From positions 1-38,195 of the forward strand of contig JAIXUQ010000048.1 in assembly GCA_027483465.1 (NCBI GenBank): 38,195 nucleotides of DNA, read 5' to 3'. A model generated the notes under the pieces. That model saw only the letters and a list, made by a program, of their open reading frames with translations. It did no database searches and was not told the origin of the DNA. The translations under genes were made by a program, and so were the position numbers. Origin of the DNA: Sphingomonadales bacterium (GTDB lineage: Bacteria; Pseudomonadota; Alphaproteobacteria; Sphingomonadales; Sphingomonadaceae). Shown here one piece after another: positions 8,664 to 15,502 of this stretch (positions are counted from its first letter, which is position 1; every line of letters starts with the position of its first letter).

Positions 8664-9104
8664 ATGGCGGGCATGGGCGATCATGTGGCGGCATTGGAAG
8701 CGAGCCTGGCGGTGGCGGTGGCGCGGGGCGGTGATCCGCAAGGCGAGGTCTATGCCCGGCTGTTTGCCCGGCATCCGGCGATGGAAGCGGAATTCTGGCG
8801 CGATGGTTCGGGCCGCATCCGCGGCGAGATGCTGATGCGCAGCATCGAGGCCTGTCTGGATCTGGCCGCCCCGCATGCGCCGGCGGGCGGCTGGGCGGCG
8901 GCCTTTCTGGCCACCGAAGCGGTGACCCACGCGGCCTATGGCATTGATCGGGCGGTGTTCGCCGATTTCCTGCCGATCATCGCCGGGCAGGTGGCGGCGG
9001 CCTGCGGCGATGAATTCACGCCGGCGATGGCGGCGGCCTGGGCGCTGGTGCTCGATCGCGCCGGGGTTGTGCTTGGGGCCGTGCCGGGGGCCGCGCCGGC
9101 CTGA
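8664..9104 (+). CDS. Globin-like protein
   Basis: 146 residues, all-helical composition. The pattern GEVYARLFARHPAMEAEFWRD, then RGEMLMRSIEACLDL, then EAVTHAAYGIDRAVFADFLPIIAGQV matches a small globin-like family seen in sphingomonads; His89 in EAVTH is the candidate proximal haem ligand. Whether it binds haem, and what for, cannot be read from the sequence. An in-frame ATG at 8673 would shorten it by three residues; neither start has a strong ribosome-binding site. It is convergent with the next small gene, 6 bases between the stops. Confidence 0.72.
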   Translation: MAGMGDHVAALEASLAVAVARGGDPQGEVYARLFARHPAMEAEFWRDGSGRIRGEMLMRSIEACLDLAAPHAPAGGWAAAFLATEAVTHAAYGIDRAVFADFLPIIAGQVAAACGDEFTPAMAAAWALVLDRAGVVLGAVPGAAPA

Positions 9105-9110
9105 TCGGCG

Positions 9111-9296
9111 TCAGGCGGCGGCCGTTGCCGCGCGGCTGGTGCGGCCGGCCAGGGCCTTGGCTTCGGCGTTGGCCAGCGTCTGCCAGGCGGCCTGGGCGCG
9201 CAGATACATGGCGCGCTGGTTGTCCAGCCCGGCGGCGGCGGCCTGGGCGGCGCACAGCCCGATCTGCTCGGCATAGAAATCGGCGGTGGCGCGCAT
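9111..9296 (-). CDS. Small conserved hypothetical protein
   Basis: 61 residues: an Ala-rich helical protein with FYAEQIGLCAAQAAAAGLDNQRAMYLRAQAAWQTLA. I recall similar 60-70 residue proteins in sphingomonads but know of no function. The ATG at 9296 (with gcagg upstream) is preferred over a TTG at 9329. It lies downstream of the cold-shock gene on the same strand but behind that gene's hairpin terminator, so it probably has its own promoter. Confidence 0.6.
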   Translation of the reverse strand: MRATADFYAEQIGLCAAQAAAAGLDNQRAMYLRAQAAWQTLANAEAKALAGRTSRAATAAA

Positions 9297-9334
9297 GGGG
9301 CCTGCTTTCGGCTGGAAGGGGGGAAGCAACAGAT

Positions 9335-9374
9335 CGGCGGCGGGCGGCCCCGCGAAGGGTGCCGCCCGCCGCCG
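9335..9374 (-). terminator. Strong GC hairpin behind the cold-shock gene
   Basis: Perfect 14-base-pair stem (9335-9348 with 9361-9374) around a 12-base loop, starting 6 bases after the csp stop on the minus strand. It is followed on that strand by gatctgttgctt, moderately T-rich. It is most likely the csp terminator. Confidence 0.75.
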
Positions 9375-9380
9375 CGCTGA

Positions 9381-9587
9381 TCAGGCGGCTTCGAGATTGA
9401 CAGCCGAGGTCTTGCCGCGGCGGTCGGTCTCCAGCTCATATTTCACGCGCTGATCCTTGTTCAACGTGTGCATCCCGGCGCGTTCGACGGCGCTGATGTG
9501 GACGAAATTGTCGTCCCCGCCATTTTCGGGCGAGATGAAGCCATAGCCTTTATCGGTGTTGAAGAATTTGACAGTGCCTGTGATCAT
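9381..9587 (-). CDS. Cold-shock protein, CspA family
   Basis: 68-residue single cold-shock domain: an OB-fold RNA/DNA chaperone. RNP1 is KGYGFI (13-18) and RNP2 is NFVHIS (27-32), both with the aromatic residues that stack on bases. It starts MITGTVKFF like most family members. A strong Shine-Dalgarno sequence (aaggaag) precedes the ATG, and it has a structured leader and a strong hairpin terminator, so it is probably a single-gene unit with post-transcriptional control. Confidence 0.96.
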   Translation of the reverse strand: MITGTVKFFNTDKGYGFISPENGGDDNFVHISAVERAGMHTLNKDQRVKYELETDRRGKTSAVNLEAA

Positions 9588-9640
9588 GGGAACTTCCTTT
9601 CAGGAAAGCATGACTATCCAGCCGCACGATTGCGGTTGGA
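9588..9640 (-). promoter_or_regulatory. Structured leader of the cold-shock gene
   Basis: On the minus strand the Shine-Dalgarno sequence lies in the 3' arm of a small stem (tttcc with ggaag; plus-strand 9593-9597 with 9603-9607). A second stem, ccgca/tgcgg, lies further upstream (9622-9626 with 9631-9635). Structured leaders that expose the ribosome site in the cold are known for cspA; that this one works so is inference. The rest of the gap up to 9851 holds no gene I can support. Confidence 0.4.
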
Positions 9641-9851
9641 GCTGGTAGCGAATGAAAGGAAGCGGAGCTGATCAGCAGGGCTGATATGGAGCATCAATTT
9701 CCGTCGCAATCGACGATAGCCCGGCTTCATTGCGCCCGATCTGTGGACAAGTCAAGATTGATTGCCGGCAATGTGGGTGATGACCGGGCGATTGACCAGC
9801 GCCGCCGCCTGTGCCCCAATGGCGGGCAAACACGACAGGCTGGGGGACGGG

Positions 9852-10499
9852 ATGCGCAACCTGTGGGCGGAGGCGGTGGGGACCGGCTTCCTGTTCATGA
9901 CCGTGATCGGTTCGGGGATGTTGGCCGAGGCCAACATGGCGGGCAATGTGCTGCTGGGCGTGCTGGCGGTGACGGCGGCGACGGTGATGATGCTGCAATT
10001 GCTGGTGACCATGCTGGGCCCGGTGTCGGGCGCGCAGTTCAACCCGGTGGTGAGCCTGGTGCTGAGCCTGCGTGGCAACCAGGGCTGGCGGCTGACATTG
10101 GCCATGGTGGCGGTGCAGGTGGCGGCGGGCGTGGCGGCGGTGGTGGCGGTGCACGCCATGTTCGGCCAGCCGCTGGTGCAGGTGGGCACCACCGCGCGCG
10201 GCGGCTATGGCCTGATGCTGGGTGAATTCATCGCCACCTTCGGCCTGATCCTCACCGTGCTGCTCACTGGCCGGCACGCGCCACACGCGGGCGCCACCAG
10301 CGTGGCGCTCTATATCGGCGCGGCGATCCTGTTCACCTCATCGACCTGCTTCGCCAACCCGGCCATCACCATCGCCCGGGCGCTCACCGACAGTTTCACC
10401 GGCATCGCGCCGGCCGATGCGCCCGGCTTCATCGCGGCGCAACTGGCCGGCGGGCTGGCGGCGCACTGGCTGGAGCGGGTGTTGTATCCGGCGGGGTGA
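9852..10499 (+). CDS. Aquaporin / MIP family channel
   Basis: 215 residues with six hydrophobic segments in two halves. The two pore loops read SGAQFNPVVS (NPV at 64-66, where NPA is usual) and CFANPAITIAR (NPA at 169-171, with the pore arginine at 176). The sequence around GSGMLAE and APADAPGFIAAQL resembles AqpS-type channels, a group that in some rhizobia conducts arsenite; there are no ars genes here, so the substrate is open. The start at 9852 sits just before the first helix and follows a G-rich ribosome site; an earlier in-frame ATG at 9819 is possible. Confidence 0.85.
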   Translation: MRNLWAEAVGTGFLFMTVIGSGMLAEANMAGNVLLGVLAVTAATVMMLQLLVTMLGPVSGAQFNPVVSLVLSLRGNQGWRLTLAMVAVQVAAGVAAVVAVHAMFGQPLVQVGTTARGGYGLMLGEFIATFGLILTVLLTGRHAPHAGATSVALYIGAAILFTSSTCFANPAITIARALTDSFTGIAPADAPGFIAAQLAGGLAAHWLERVLYPAG

Positions 10500-10522
10500 G
10501 GGGCAAGCGACTTTGGCGAGCA

Positions 10523-10624
10523 CGTCATGCTGAACTTGTTTCAGCATCCATGGGCAGACAGAAGCTACACGCACAGCCTGCGGGGCATTTGCGCCATGGA
10601 TGCTGAAACAAGTTCAGCATGACG
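10523..10624. repeat. 102-base inverted-repeat element (REP/MITE-like)
   Basis: Two 31-base arms (10523-10553 and 10594-10624) are perfect inverse complements around a 40-base centre. The arms contain catgctgaac and cagcatccatgg. This arm sequence is a familiar dispersed intergenic element of sphingomonad genomes. It sits between the convergent 3' ends of the aquaporin and acyl-CoA dehydrogenase genes, where it could end transcription from both sides. It encodes no protein. Confidence 0.93.
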
Positions 10625-10646
10625 AAGCCTTGATTGACGAGCGGGT

Positions 10647-12389
10647 TCAGGCCGCCGCCAGCCCATCCTCCGGGATGGCATAGAGCAGGCTCGCCCCCCG
10701 CATCGCGCTGGCGGCCAGCGCCTGCACCTGCGGCAGCAATTGTTCGGCGAAGAAGCGCGCCGTGGTGCGTTTGGCGGCGGCAAACTGCGCGTCGGGGTGG
10801 GCGCGGCTGGCCAGCGCCTGCCTGGCCAGCAGCCAGCCGCCCAGCGTGAGGCCCATCAGCCGCAGATAGGGCGTGGCGCCGGCGGCGATATCGTCGGGGT
10901 TGTTGTGGCCGGCCAGCCAGAGCGAGCAGGTTTGCGCTGAATCGAGCGCATCCTGCAACCAGGGGGTGATGGCGGCCAGTTCATCATCCTCGCCCAGATC
11001 GGACAGGGTGGCGCGCACGTCGCCCAGCAGGTCTTTCCAATGCTGGCCGCCGTCGAGCCCCAACTTGCGGCCCACCAGGTCCATGGCCTGGATGCCGTTG
11101 GTGCCTTCATAGATGGGGGCGATGCGGGCATCGCGCAAATATTGGGCGGCGCCGGTTTCCTCGACATAGCCCATGCCGCCGAACACCTGCACGCCCAGCG
11201 AGGCGACCTCGACGCCGATATCGGTGGCCCAGGCCTTGGAAATGGGCGTGAGCAGATCGGCGAGGCCCTGGCCTTCCGCATCGCCGGCGTGGGCGCGATC
11301 GACTGCAGCGGCGTTCAGATAGACCAGCGCGCGCGCGGCTTCGGTGAGGGATTTCATCGTCATGATCGTGCGGCGCACATCGGCATGTTCGATGATGCGC
11401 ACGGGATCACGGCCGCCACCGAATTTGGCCGATTGCACACGCTGCCGCGCATAATCCAGCGCGTGCTGGGTGGCGGCCTCGGCAATGGCGACGCCCTGCA
11501 GGCCGACCTGCACGCGGGCATTGTTCATCATGGTGAACATGGCGCGCATGCCGCCGTTTTCGGGGCCGACCATCCAGCCGATGCACTCGCCATTGTCGCC
11601 AAAGCTCATCGTGCAGGTGGGGGAGGCGTGGATGCCCAGCTTGTGTTCGAGGCCGACACAGCGCAGATCGTTGCGGCGGCCATCGGGCAGGATTTTCGGC
11701 ACCAGGAACAGGCTGATGCCGCGGGTGCCGGCCGGGCTGCCCGGCGTGCGGGCCAGCACGAGGTGGACGATGTTCGCCGCCGCGTCATGCTCCCCCCAGG
11801 TGATGTAGATCTTGGTGCCGCTGATGCGCCAGCTGCCGTCGGGGTTGGGCTCGGCGCGGGATTTCAATGCGCCGACATCGCTGCCGGCGGCAGGCTCCGT
11901 CAGGTTCATCGTGCCGGTCCATTCGCCGGTGACGAGTTTGGACAGGTAGCGCGCCTGCAACTCCGGGCTGGCGTGGGCGGCCAGCGCCTCGATCGCGCCC
12001 TGGGACAGCATCATGCACAGCGCAAAGGCCATGTTGGCGCTGGTCAGCTGTTCCTGCACCGCCACGGCGACGGCAAAGGGCAGGCCCTGGCCGCCATGGG
12101 CCTCCGGCACGCCCAGCCCGGCCCAGCCGCCTTCGACATAGTGGGCATAGGCCTCGGCAAAGCCCGGCGGCAGCGTGACGACGCCATCGGCCAGCCGGGC
12201 ATGGGTGCGGTCACCCACTTTGTTCAGCGGCGCGAACACGTTGCTCGCCAGCTTGCCGGCTTCGGCCAGGATCGCGTCCACCATGTCGGGGCTGGCGTTG
12301 GCATAGTGCGGCAGCGCGGCGAGACCGGGCAGATCGGCAATGCTGTCAAGCACGAACCGCTGTTCGGTGGTGGGGGCGGTGTAGGGCAT
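10647..12389 (-). CDS. Acyl-CoA dehydrogenase (DmdC-like subgroup)
   Basis: 580-residue flavoprotein. The N-terminal extension, NLTEPAAGSDVGALK (162-176) at the FAD-binding strand, and APIYEGTNGIQAMD with catalytic Glu428 identify the acyl-CoA dehydrogenase family; length and the C-terminal extension fit the subgroup annotated as DmdC-like or 3-methylmercaptopropionyl-CoA dehydrogenase. No dmd genes are nearby, and this annotation is often applied to general medium-chain enzymes, so the substrate is uncertain. It would pass electrons to electron-transfer flavoprotein. It starts 44 bases from the divergent sua5-type gene. Confidence 0.93.
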   Translation of the reverse strand: MPYTAPTTEQRFVLDSIADLPGLAALPHYANASPDMVDAILAEAGKLASNVFAPLNKVGDRTHARLADGVVTLPPGFAEAYAHYVEGGWAGLGVPEAHGGQGLPFAVAVAVQEQLTSANMAFALCMMLSQGAIEALAAHASPELQARYLSKLVTGEWTGTMNLTEPAAGSDVGALKSRAEPNPDGSWRISGTKIYITWGEHDAAANIVHLVLARTPGSPAGTRGISLFLVPKILPDGRRNDLRCVGLEHKLGIHASPTCTMSFGDNGECIGWMVGPENGGMRAMFTMMNNARVQVGLQGVAIAEAATQHALDYARQRVQSAKFGGGRDPVRIIEHADVRRTIMTMKSLTEAARALVYLNAAAVDRAHAGDAEGQGLADLLTPISKAWATDIGVEVASLGVQVFGGMGYVEETGAAQYLRDARIAPIYEGTNGIQAMDLVGRKLGLDGGQHWKDLLGDVRATLSDLGEDDELAAITPWLQDALDSAQTCSLWLAGHNNPDDIAAGATPYLRLMGLTLGGWLLARQALASRAHPDAQFAAAKRTTARFFAEQLLPQVQALAASAMRGASLLYAIPEDGLAAA

Positions 12390-12433
12390 AAGATGTTTCC
12401 GTTGTGGCCTTTGCGCCGGTATAGACGCAGGCC

Positions 12434-13369
12434 ATGCCGCCTGAAAGCCGCCTGTTGCAGCCCGATCCCGCCGGCATTGCCGCAGCGGCGGCGATCCTGC
12501 GCGCCGGCGGGCTGGTGGCGGTGCCGACCGAGACGGTCTATGGCCTGGCCGCGCGGGCCGATCAGCCGGCAGCGGTGGCGGCGATCTATGCCGCCAAGGG
12601 CCGGCCCGGCTTCAACCCGCTGATCGTGCATGTCGCCGATCTGGCCCAGGCGCAGGCGCTGGCGAATTTTTCGCCGCTGGCGCTGCGTCTGGCCGGCCAA
12701 TTCTGGCCGGGGCCGCTCACGCTGGTGCTGCCGCGCCGGGCCGATGCCGCGGTGGCCAGCCTGGTGACGGCCGGACTGGCAACCATCGCGCTGCGCTGCC
12801 CGGCGCATGACGTCATGCAGGCGCTGCTGCGCGCCGTGGGGCCCCTGGCGGCGCCGTCGGCCAATGCCTCGGGCCGCATCTCGCCCACGCGGGCGGCGCA
12901 TGTGCTGGCCTCCCTGCCTGATGTGCCGGTGATCGATGCCGGGCCGTGTGCGGCCGGGGTGGAATCAACCATCGTGGCGGTGGAGCCGGCCGGCTGGCGG
13001 CTGCTGCGCGCCGGGGCGGTGGCGGTGGAGGCGCTGGTGGCGCAAGCGGGCGCACCGCTGCCCGCCCAGGCCGGCGCAGTGGAGGCGCCCGGCATGCTGG
13101 CCAGCCATTATGCCCCGGCCCAGCCGGTGCGGCTGGCGGCCACCACGGCCGGGCCGGACGAGTTTCACATCGGCTTTGGCGCGGTGGCCGGCGATGCCAG
13201 CCTGTCGCCCACCGGCGATCTGGCCGAGGCCGCCGCCCGCCTGTTTGATCTGCTGCACGCGGGCCAAGCCTCCGGCCGCGCCGGCATCGCGGTTGCTCCG
13301 GTGCCGGCCCATGGCCTGGGCCTGGCCATCAACGACCGGCTGCAACGCGCCGCCGCCCCGCGCGGCTGA
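12434..13369 (+). CDS. L-threonylcarbamoyladenylate synthase (Sua5 type)
   Basis: 311 residues. The YrdC domain (about 10-195) has PTETVYGLAA (31-40), the KGRP..NPL nucleotide/threonine loop (55-63), and SANASGRISPT. A linker containing PGMLASHYAPAQP leads to the C-terminal Sua5 domain, so this is the long Sua5 form rather than short TsaC. It makes threonylcarbamoyl-AMP for the t6A modification of ANN-decoding tRNAs; the partner Tsa proteins are not in this window. The downstream SGNH gene starts 19 bases after its stop. Confidence 0.95.
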   Translation: MPPESRLLQPDPAGIAAAAAILRAGGLVAVPTETVYGLAARADQPAAVAAIYAAKGRPGFNPLIVHVADLAQAQALANFSPLALRLAGQFWPGPLTLVLPRRADAAVASLVTAGLATIALRCPAHDVMQALLRAVGPLAAPSANASGRISPTRAAHVLASLPDVPVIDAGPCAAGVESTIVAVEPAGWRLLRAGAVAVEALVAQAGAPLPAQAGAVEAPGMLASHYAPAQPVRLAATTAGPDEFHIGFGAVAGDASLSPTGDLAEAAARLFDLLHAGQASGRAGIAVAPVPAHGLGLAINDRLQRAAAPRG

Positions 13370-13388
13370 ACCCCCCATGGAGGATCGC

Positions 13389-14210
13389 ATGTCCATCGCC
13401 TTCCCCGCCGCCGCTGCGCTGCTGCTGGCGGCTGCGCCGGCCGCTGCCGCCGGGCTGGCACCGGGCAGCGCCTATGTGGCGATGGGCAGCAGCTATGCCG
13501 CCGGGGCCGGCATCGGGCCGCTGCAACCGGGATCGCCGCCGCGCTGCGGGCGCAACAGCAACAATTATCCCGCCCTGCTCGCCGCCCGGCTGGGGCTGCG
13601 GCTGGTGGACGCCAGTTGCAGCGGCGCCACCACGGCCCATGTGCTGGGCCCCTGGAACGAATTGCCGGCCCAGATCGCGGCGGTGACGCCCGACACCGGC
13701 CTGGTGACGATCACGGTGGGCGGCAATGATCTGGGGCTGATGGGCTGGATGTTTGCCGGCAGTTGCCGCGCCGGGGTGGGGCAGGGGCCGTGCCGCACGG
13801 CCACCATGCCCGATGCGGCGGCCGAGGCGCGGCTGGAAACCAATCTGGGCGCGATCGCGGCGGCGGTGAAGGCGCGGGCCCCGGCGGCGCGGCTGGTGTT
13901 CGTGCTCTACCCGCGCCTGCTTTCGGCCCGGCCCTGCGCGGCGGAAACCATCGATGCGCAAGGGGCAGCCGGCGGCCGCGCCATCGCCGCGCGGCTGGCC
14001 GCCATCACCCGCCGCGCCGCCCGCGCCCATGGCGCCGGGGTGCTTGACATTGACCGCGCCTCCCGCCGGCACACGCCCTGCGCGGCCCAGCCCTGGACCA
14101 ACGGGCTGGCCACTGGGCAGGACCCGGCGCGCGGCGCGGCCTGGCATCCAAACGCCGCCGGCCATGCCGCCATCGCTGATCGGCTGGCGGCCTATCTGGC
14201 CGGCGGCTGA
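13389..14210 (+). CDS. Exported SGNH/GDSL hydrolase
   Basis: 273 residues with an Ala/Leu-rich signal peptide (about 1-21). SGNH blocks: AMGSSYAAG (catalytic Ser35; the usual GDS aspartate is replaced by serine), DASCSGATTA, TVGGNDLG (Asn113), and AAWHPNAAGH (His253). The family comprises esterases, lipases and carbohydrate deacetylases; the substrate here is unknown. Paired cysteines in the SCRAG..GPCR region may form a disulfide, in keeping with export. The start at 13389 has ggagg at good spacing; an ATG at 13377 would overlap that site. Confidence 0.88.
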   Translation: MSIAFPAAAALLLAAAPAAAAGLAPGSAYVAMGSSYAAGAGIGPLQPGSPPRCGRNSNNYPALLAARLGLRLVDASCSGATTAHVLGPWNELPAQIAAVTPDTGLVTITVGGNDLGLMGWMFAGSCRAGVGQGPCRTATMPDAAAEARLETNLGAIAAAVKARAPAARLVFVLYPRLLSARPCAAETIDAQGAAGGRAIAARLAAITRRAARAHGAGVLDIDRASRRHTPCAAQPWTNGLATGQDPARGAAWHPNAAGHAAIADRLAAYLAGG

Positions 14211-14242
14211 GACGGCCTGGCCCGCCGCAATCCGCCAGCGCC

Positions 14243-14854
14243 TCAATCCTCCAGCGCCTCGATGGCCTGGCGGGCGGTGGCTAGGATTTCGGCGATGCGG
14301 GTGGCGCGCGGGCTGGCATCGTCGCTGTCGGCCAGGCGGCTGCGCACGGTGGTTTTCAGTTCGGCCATGGCATCGCGCACCGCGGCGTGGCGGCGGCGCC
14401 CGGCCATGCCGGCCAGTTCGGCCAGCCGCTCCAGCGCCTGTTTCAGCTCGGCTTCGGCGGCGGCCAGCGCGGCCTCGCCCTCGGCCGTAATGGCATAGCG
14501 GCGCTTGGCATCCTCGCCCGGCAGTTCGCTGATCAGGCCCTGTTCGGCCAGCAGGGTGAGCATCGGGTAGATCATGCCCGGCGACGGCGAATAGAGGCCG
14601 GCCGACAGGCCCTCGATCGCCTTGATCAGTTCATAGCCATGGCGCGGTTCGGACTTGAGCAGGTGGAGGATGACGATCTTGAGCGTTTCGGCGCCAAAGC
14701 GGCGGCGGCGGGCGCGCGGCGGGCCATCAAACCCGTCGCCGAATTCATCGGCAAAGGCCCGGGCAAAGGCGGCCCAGCGGCCGCCGCGGCCCGACCAGCC
14801 GGTGCCGAACTCCTTGTGGAAGCGCCGGCCATCAAAATGGAAACGGAAATGCAT
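14243..14854 (-). CDS. PadR family transcriptional regulator
   Basis: 203 residues. An N-terminal stretch rich in His, Phe, Arg and Gly (MHFRFHFDGRRFHKEFG) precedes the PadR winged helix: LKIVILHLLKSEPRHGYELIKAIE, then YSPSPGMIYPMLTLLAEQGLI and KRRYAIT. A C-terminal helical dimerisation part follows. PadR proteins are usually repressors that release DNA on binding small molecules. A perfect palindrome on its own promoter suggests autoregulation. The ATG at 14854 has aggag upstream. The target genes are unknown; the divergent unknown gene at 14987 is the nearest candidate. Confidence 0.92.
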   Translation of the reverse strand: MHFRFHFDGRRFHKEFGTGWSGRGGRWAAFARAFADEFGDGFDGPPRARRRRFGAETLKIVILHLLKSEPRHGYELIKAIEGLSAGLYSPSPGMIYPMLTLLAEQGLISELPGEDAKRRYAITAEGEAALAAAEAELKQALERLAELAGMAGRRRHAAVRDAMAELKTTVRSRLADSDDASPRATRIAEILATARQAIEALED

Positions 14855-14883
14855 GCTGGTCTCCTGGGGGCAGTGGAGCACTT

Positions 14884-14912
14884 AAGATATATCTTTGCTG
14901 ACTGTATTGCAA
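14884..14912 (-). promoter_or_regulatory. padR promoter with palindromic operator
   Basis: On the minus strand, TTGCAA (14907-14912) and TATCTT (14884-14889) are 17 bases apart and suit a -35/-10 pair. The perfect 12-base palindrome aagatatatctt (14884-14895) covers the -10. AT-rich dyads of this kind are typical PadR sites. The surrounding bases are conspicuously AT-rich compared with the rest of the window. Confidence 0.6.
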
Positions 14913-14986
14913 GGGCCATACGGCATATAGCTATTGCAACGCACTCGCAATAAGTCCATCCTGCGCCCGCGTTTGGAGGACAGGCG

Positions 14987-15451
14987 ATGGTTGTGAAGCA
15001 TGAACCGGACGGCCAATGGGGCGGCGGCGATGGCCGGGCGGGCGGCAATAGCGGTGGCAATGGCCTGGGCCAGCCCGCCGATCTGCTGGCGCCGCACCAG
15101 CGCGATCTGCTCTGGTGCCTGCGCCGCACGGCGATCCACGCGCCCGGCTGCACGGCCCGCGATCCCCATGTCCATCTGCTGTTGCAGCGCCGCTTTGGCG
15201 ACGGCGGCCTGGGGCTGGAGCATCTGCTGCGCTGCCTGGTGATGGGCCTGGCGCAGCGCGCCACCCGGCCGATCCGGCTCAACCGGCCGTGCCGCGCGCC
15301 GGTCAGCCCCGATGAATGGCGGCTGCTCACCGCGCTGGCCGATGCCGGCCGGCCGCAACGCGTGGCCGCCGTGCTGGCCCCGCTCACCGGCAGCCGCGGC
15401 GGCGAACTCGCCCCGCTGCTGGCCGGCATCGCCAGCTTGCTGCCTGCCTGA
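14987..15451 (+). CDS. Hypothetical protein
   Basis: 154 residues; no family recognised with certainty. After a Gly-rich N-terminus it has DLLAPHQRDLLWCLRRTAI, a HLLLQRRFGDGG segment and PIRLNRPCRAPVSPDEWRLL, a pattern I have seen in uncharacterised sphingomonad proteins. No signal peptide or membrane helix. ggagga precedes the ATG by 7 bases, a good ribosome site, and codon use matches the neighbours, which supports a real gene. It starts 132 bases from the divergent padR gene and could share its control region. Confidence 0.65.
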   Translation: MVVKHEPDGQWGGGDGRAGGNSGGNGLGQPADLLAPHQRDLLWCLRRTAIHAPGCTARDPHVHLLLQRRFGDGGLGLEHLLRCLVMGLAQRATRPIRLNRPCRAPVSPDEWRLLTALADAGRPQRVAAVLAPLTGSRGGELAPLLAGIASLLPA

Positions 15452-15502
15452 AGCCGCCATAAGCTCAGCCCCCAATGGCGGGAACCCAGGGGGGAAGCAG
15501 CG

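Noticed and set aside
10310-10574. Short minus-strand frames containing MLKQVQHD
   Set aside because: This peptide is the translation of the 102-base inverted repeat and appears spuriously wherever that element occurs.
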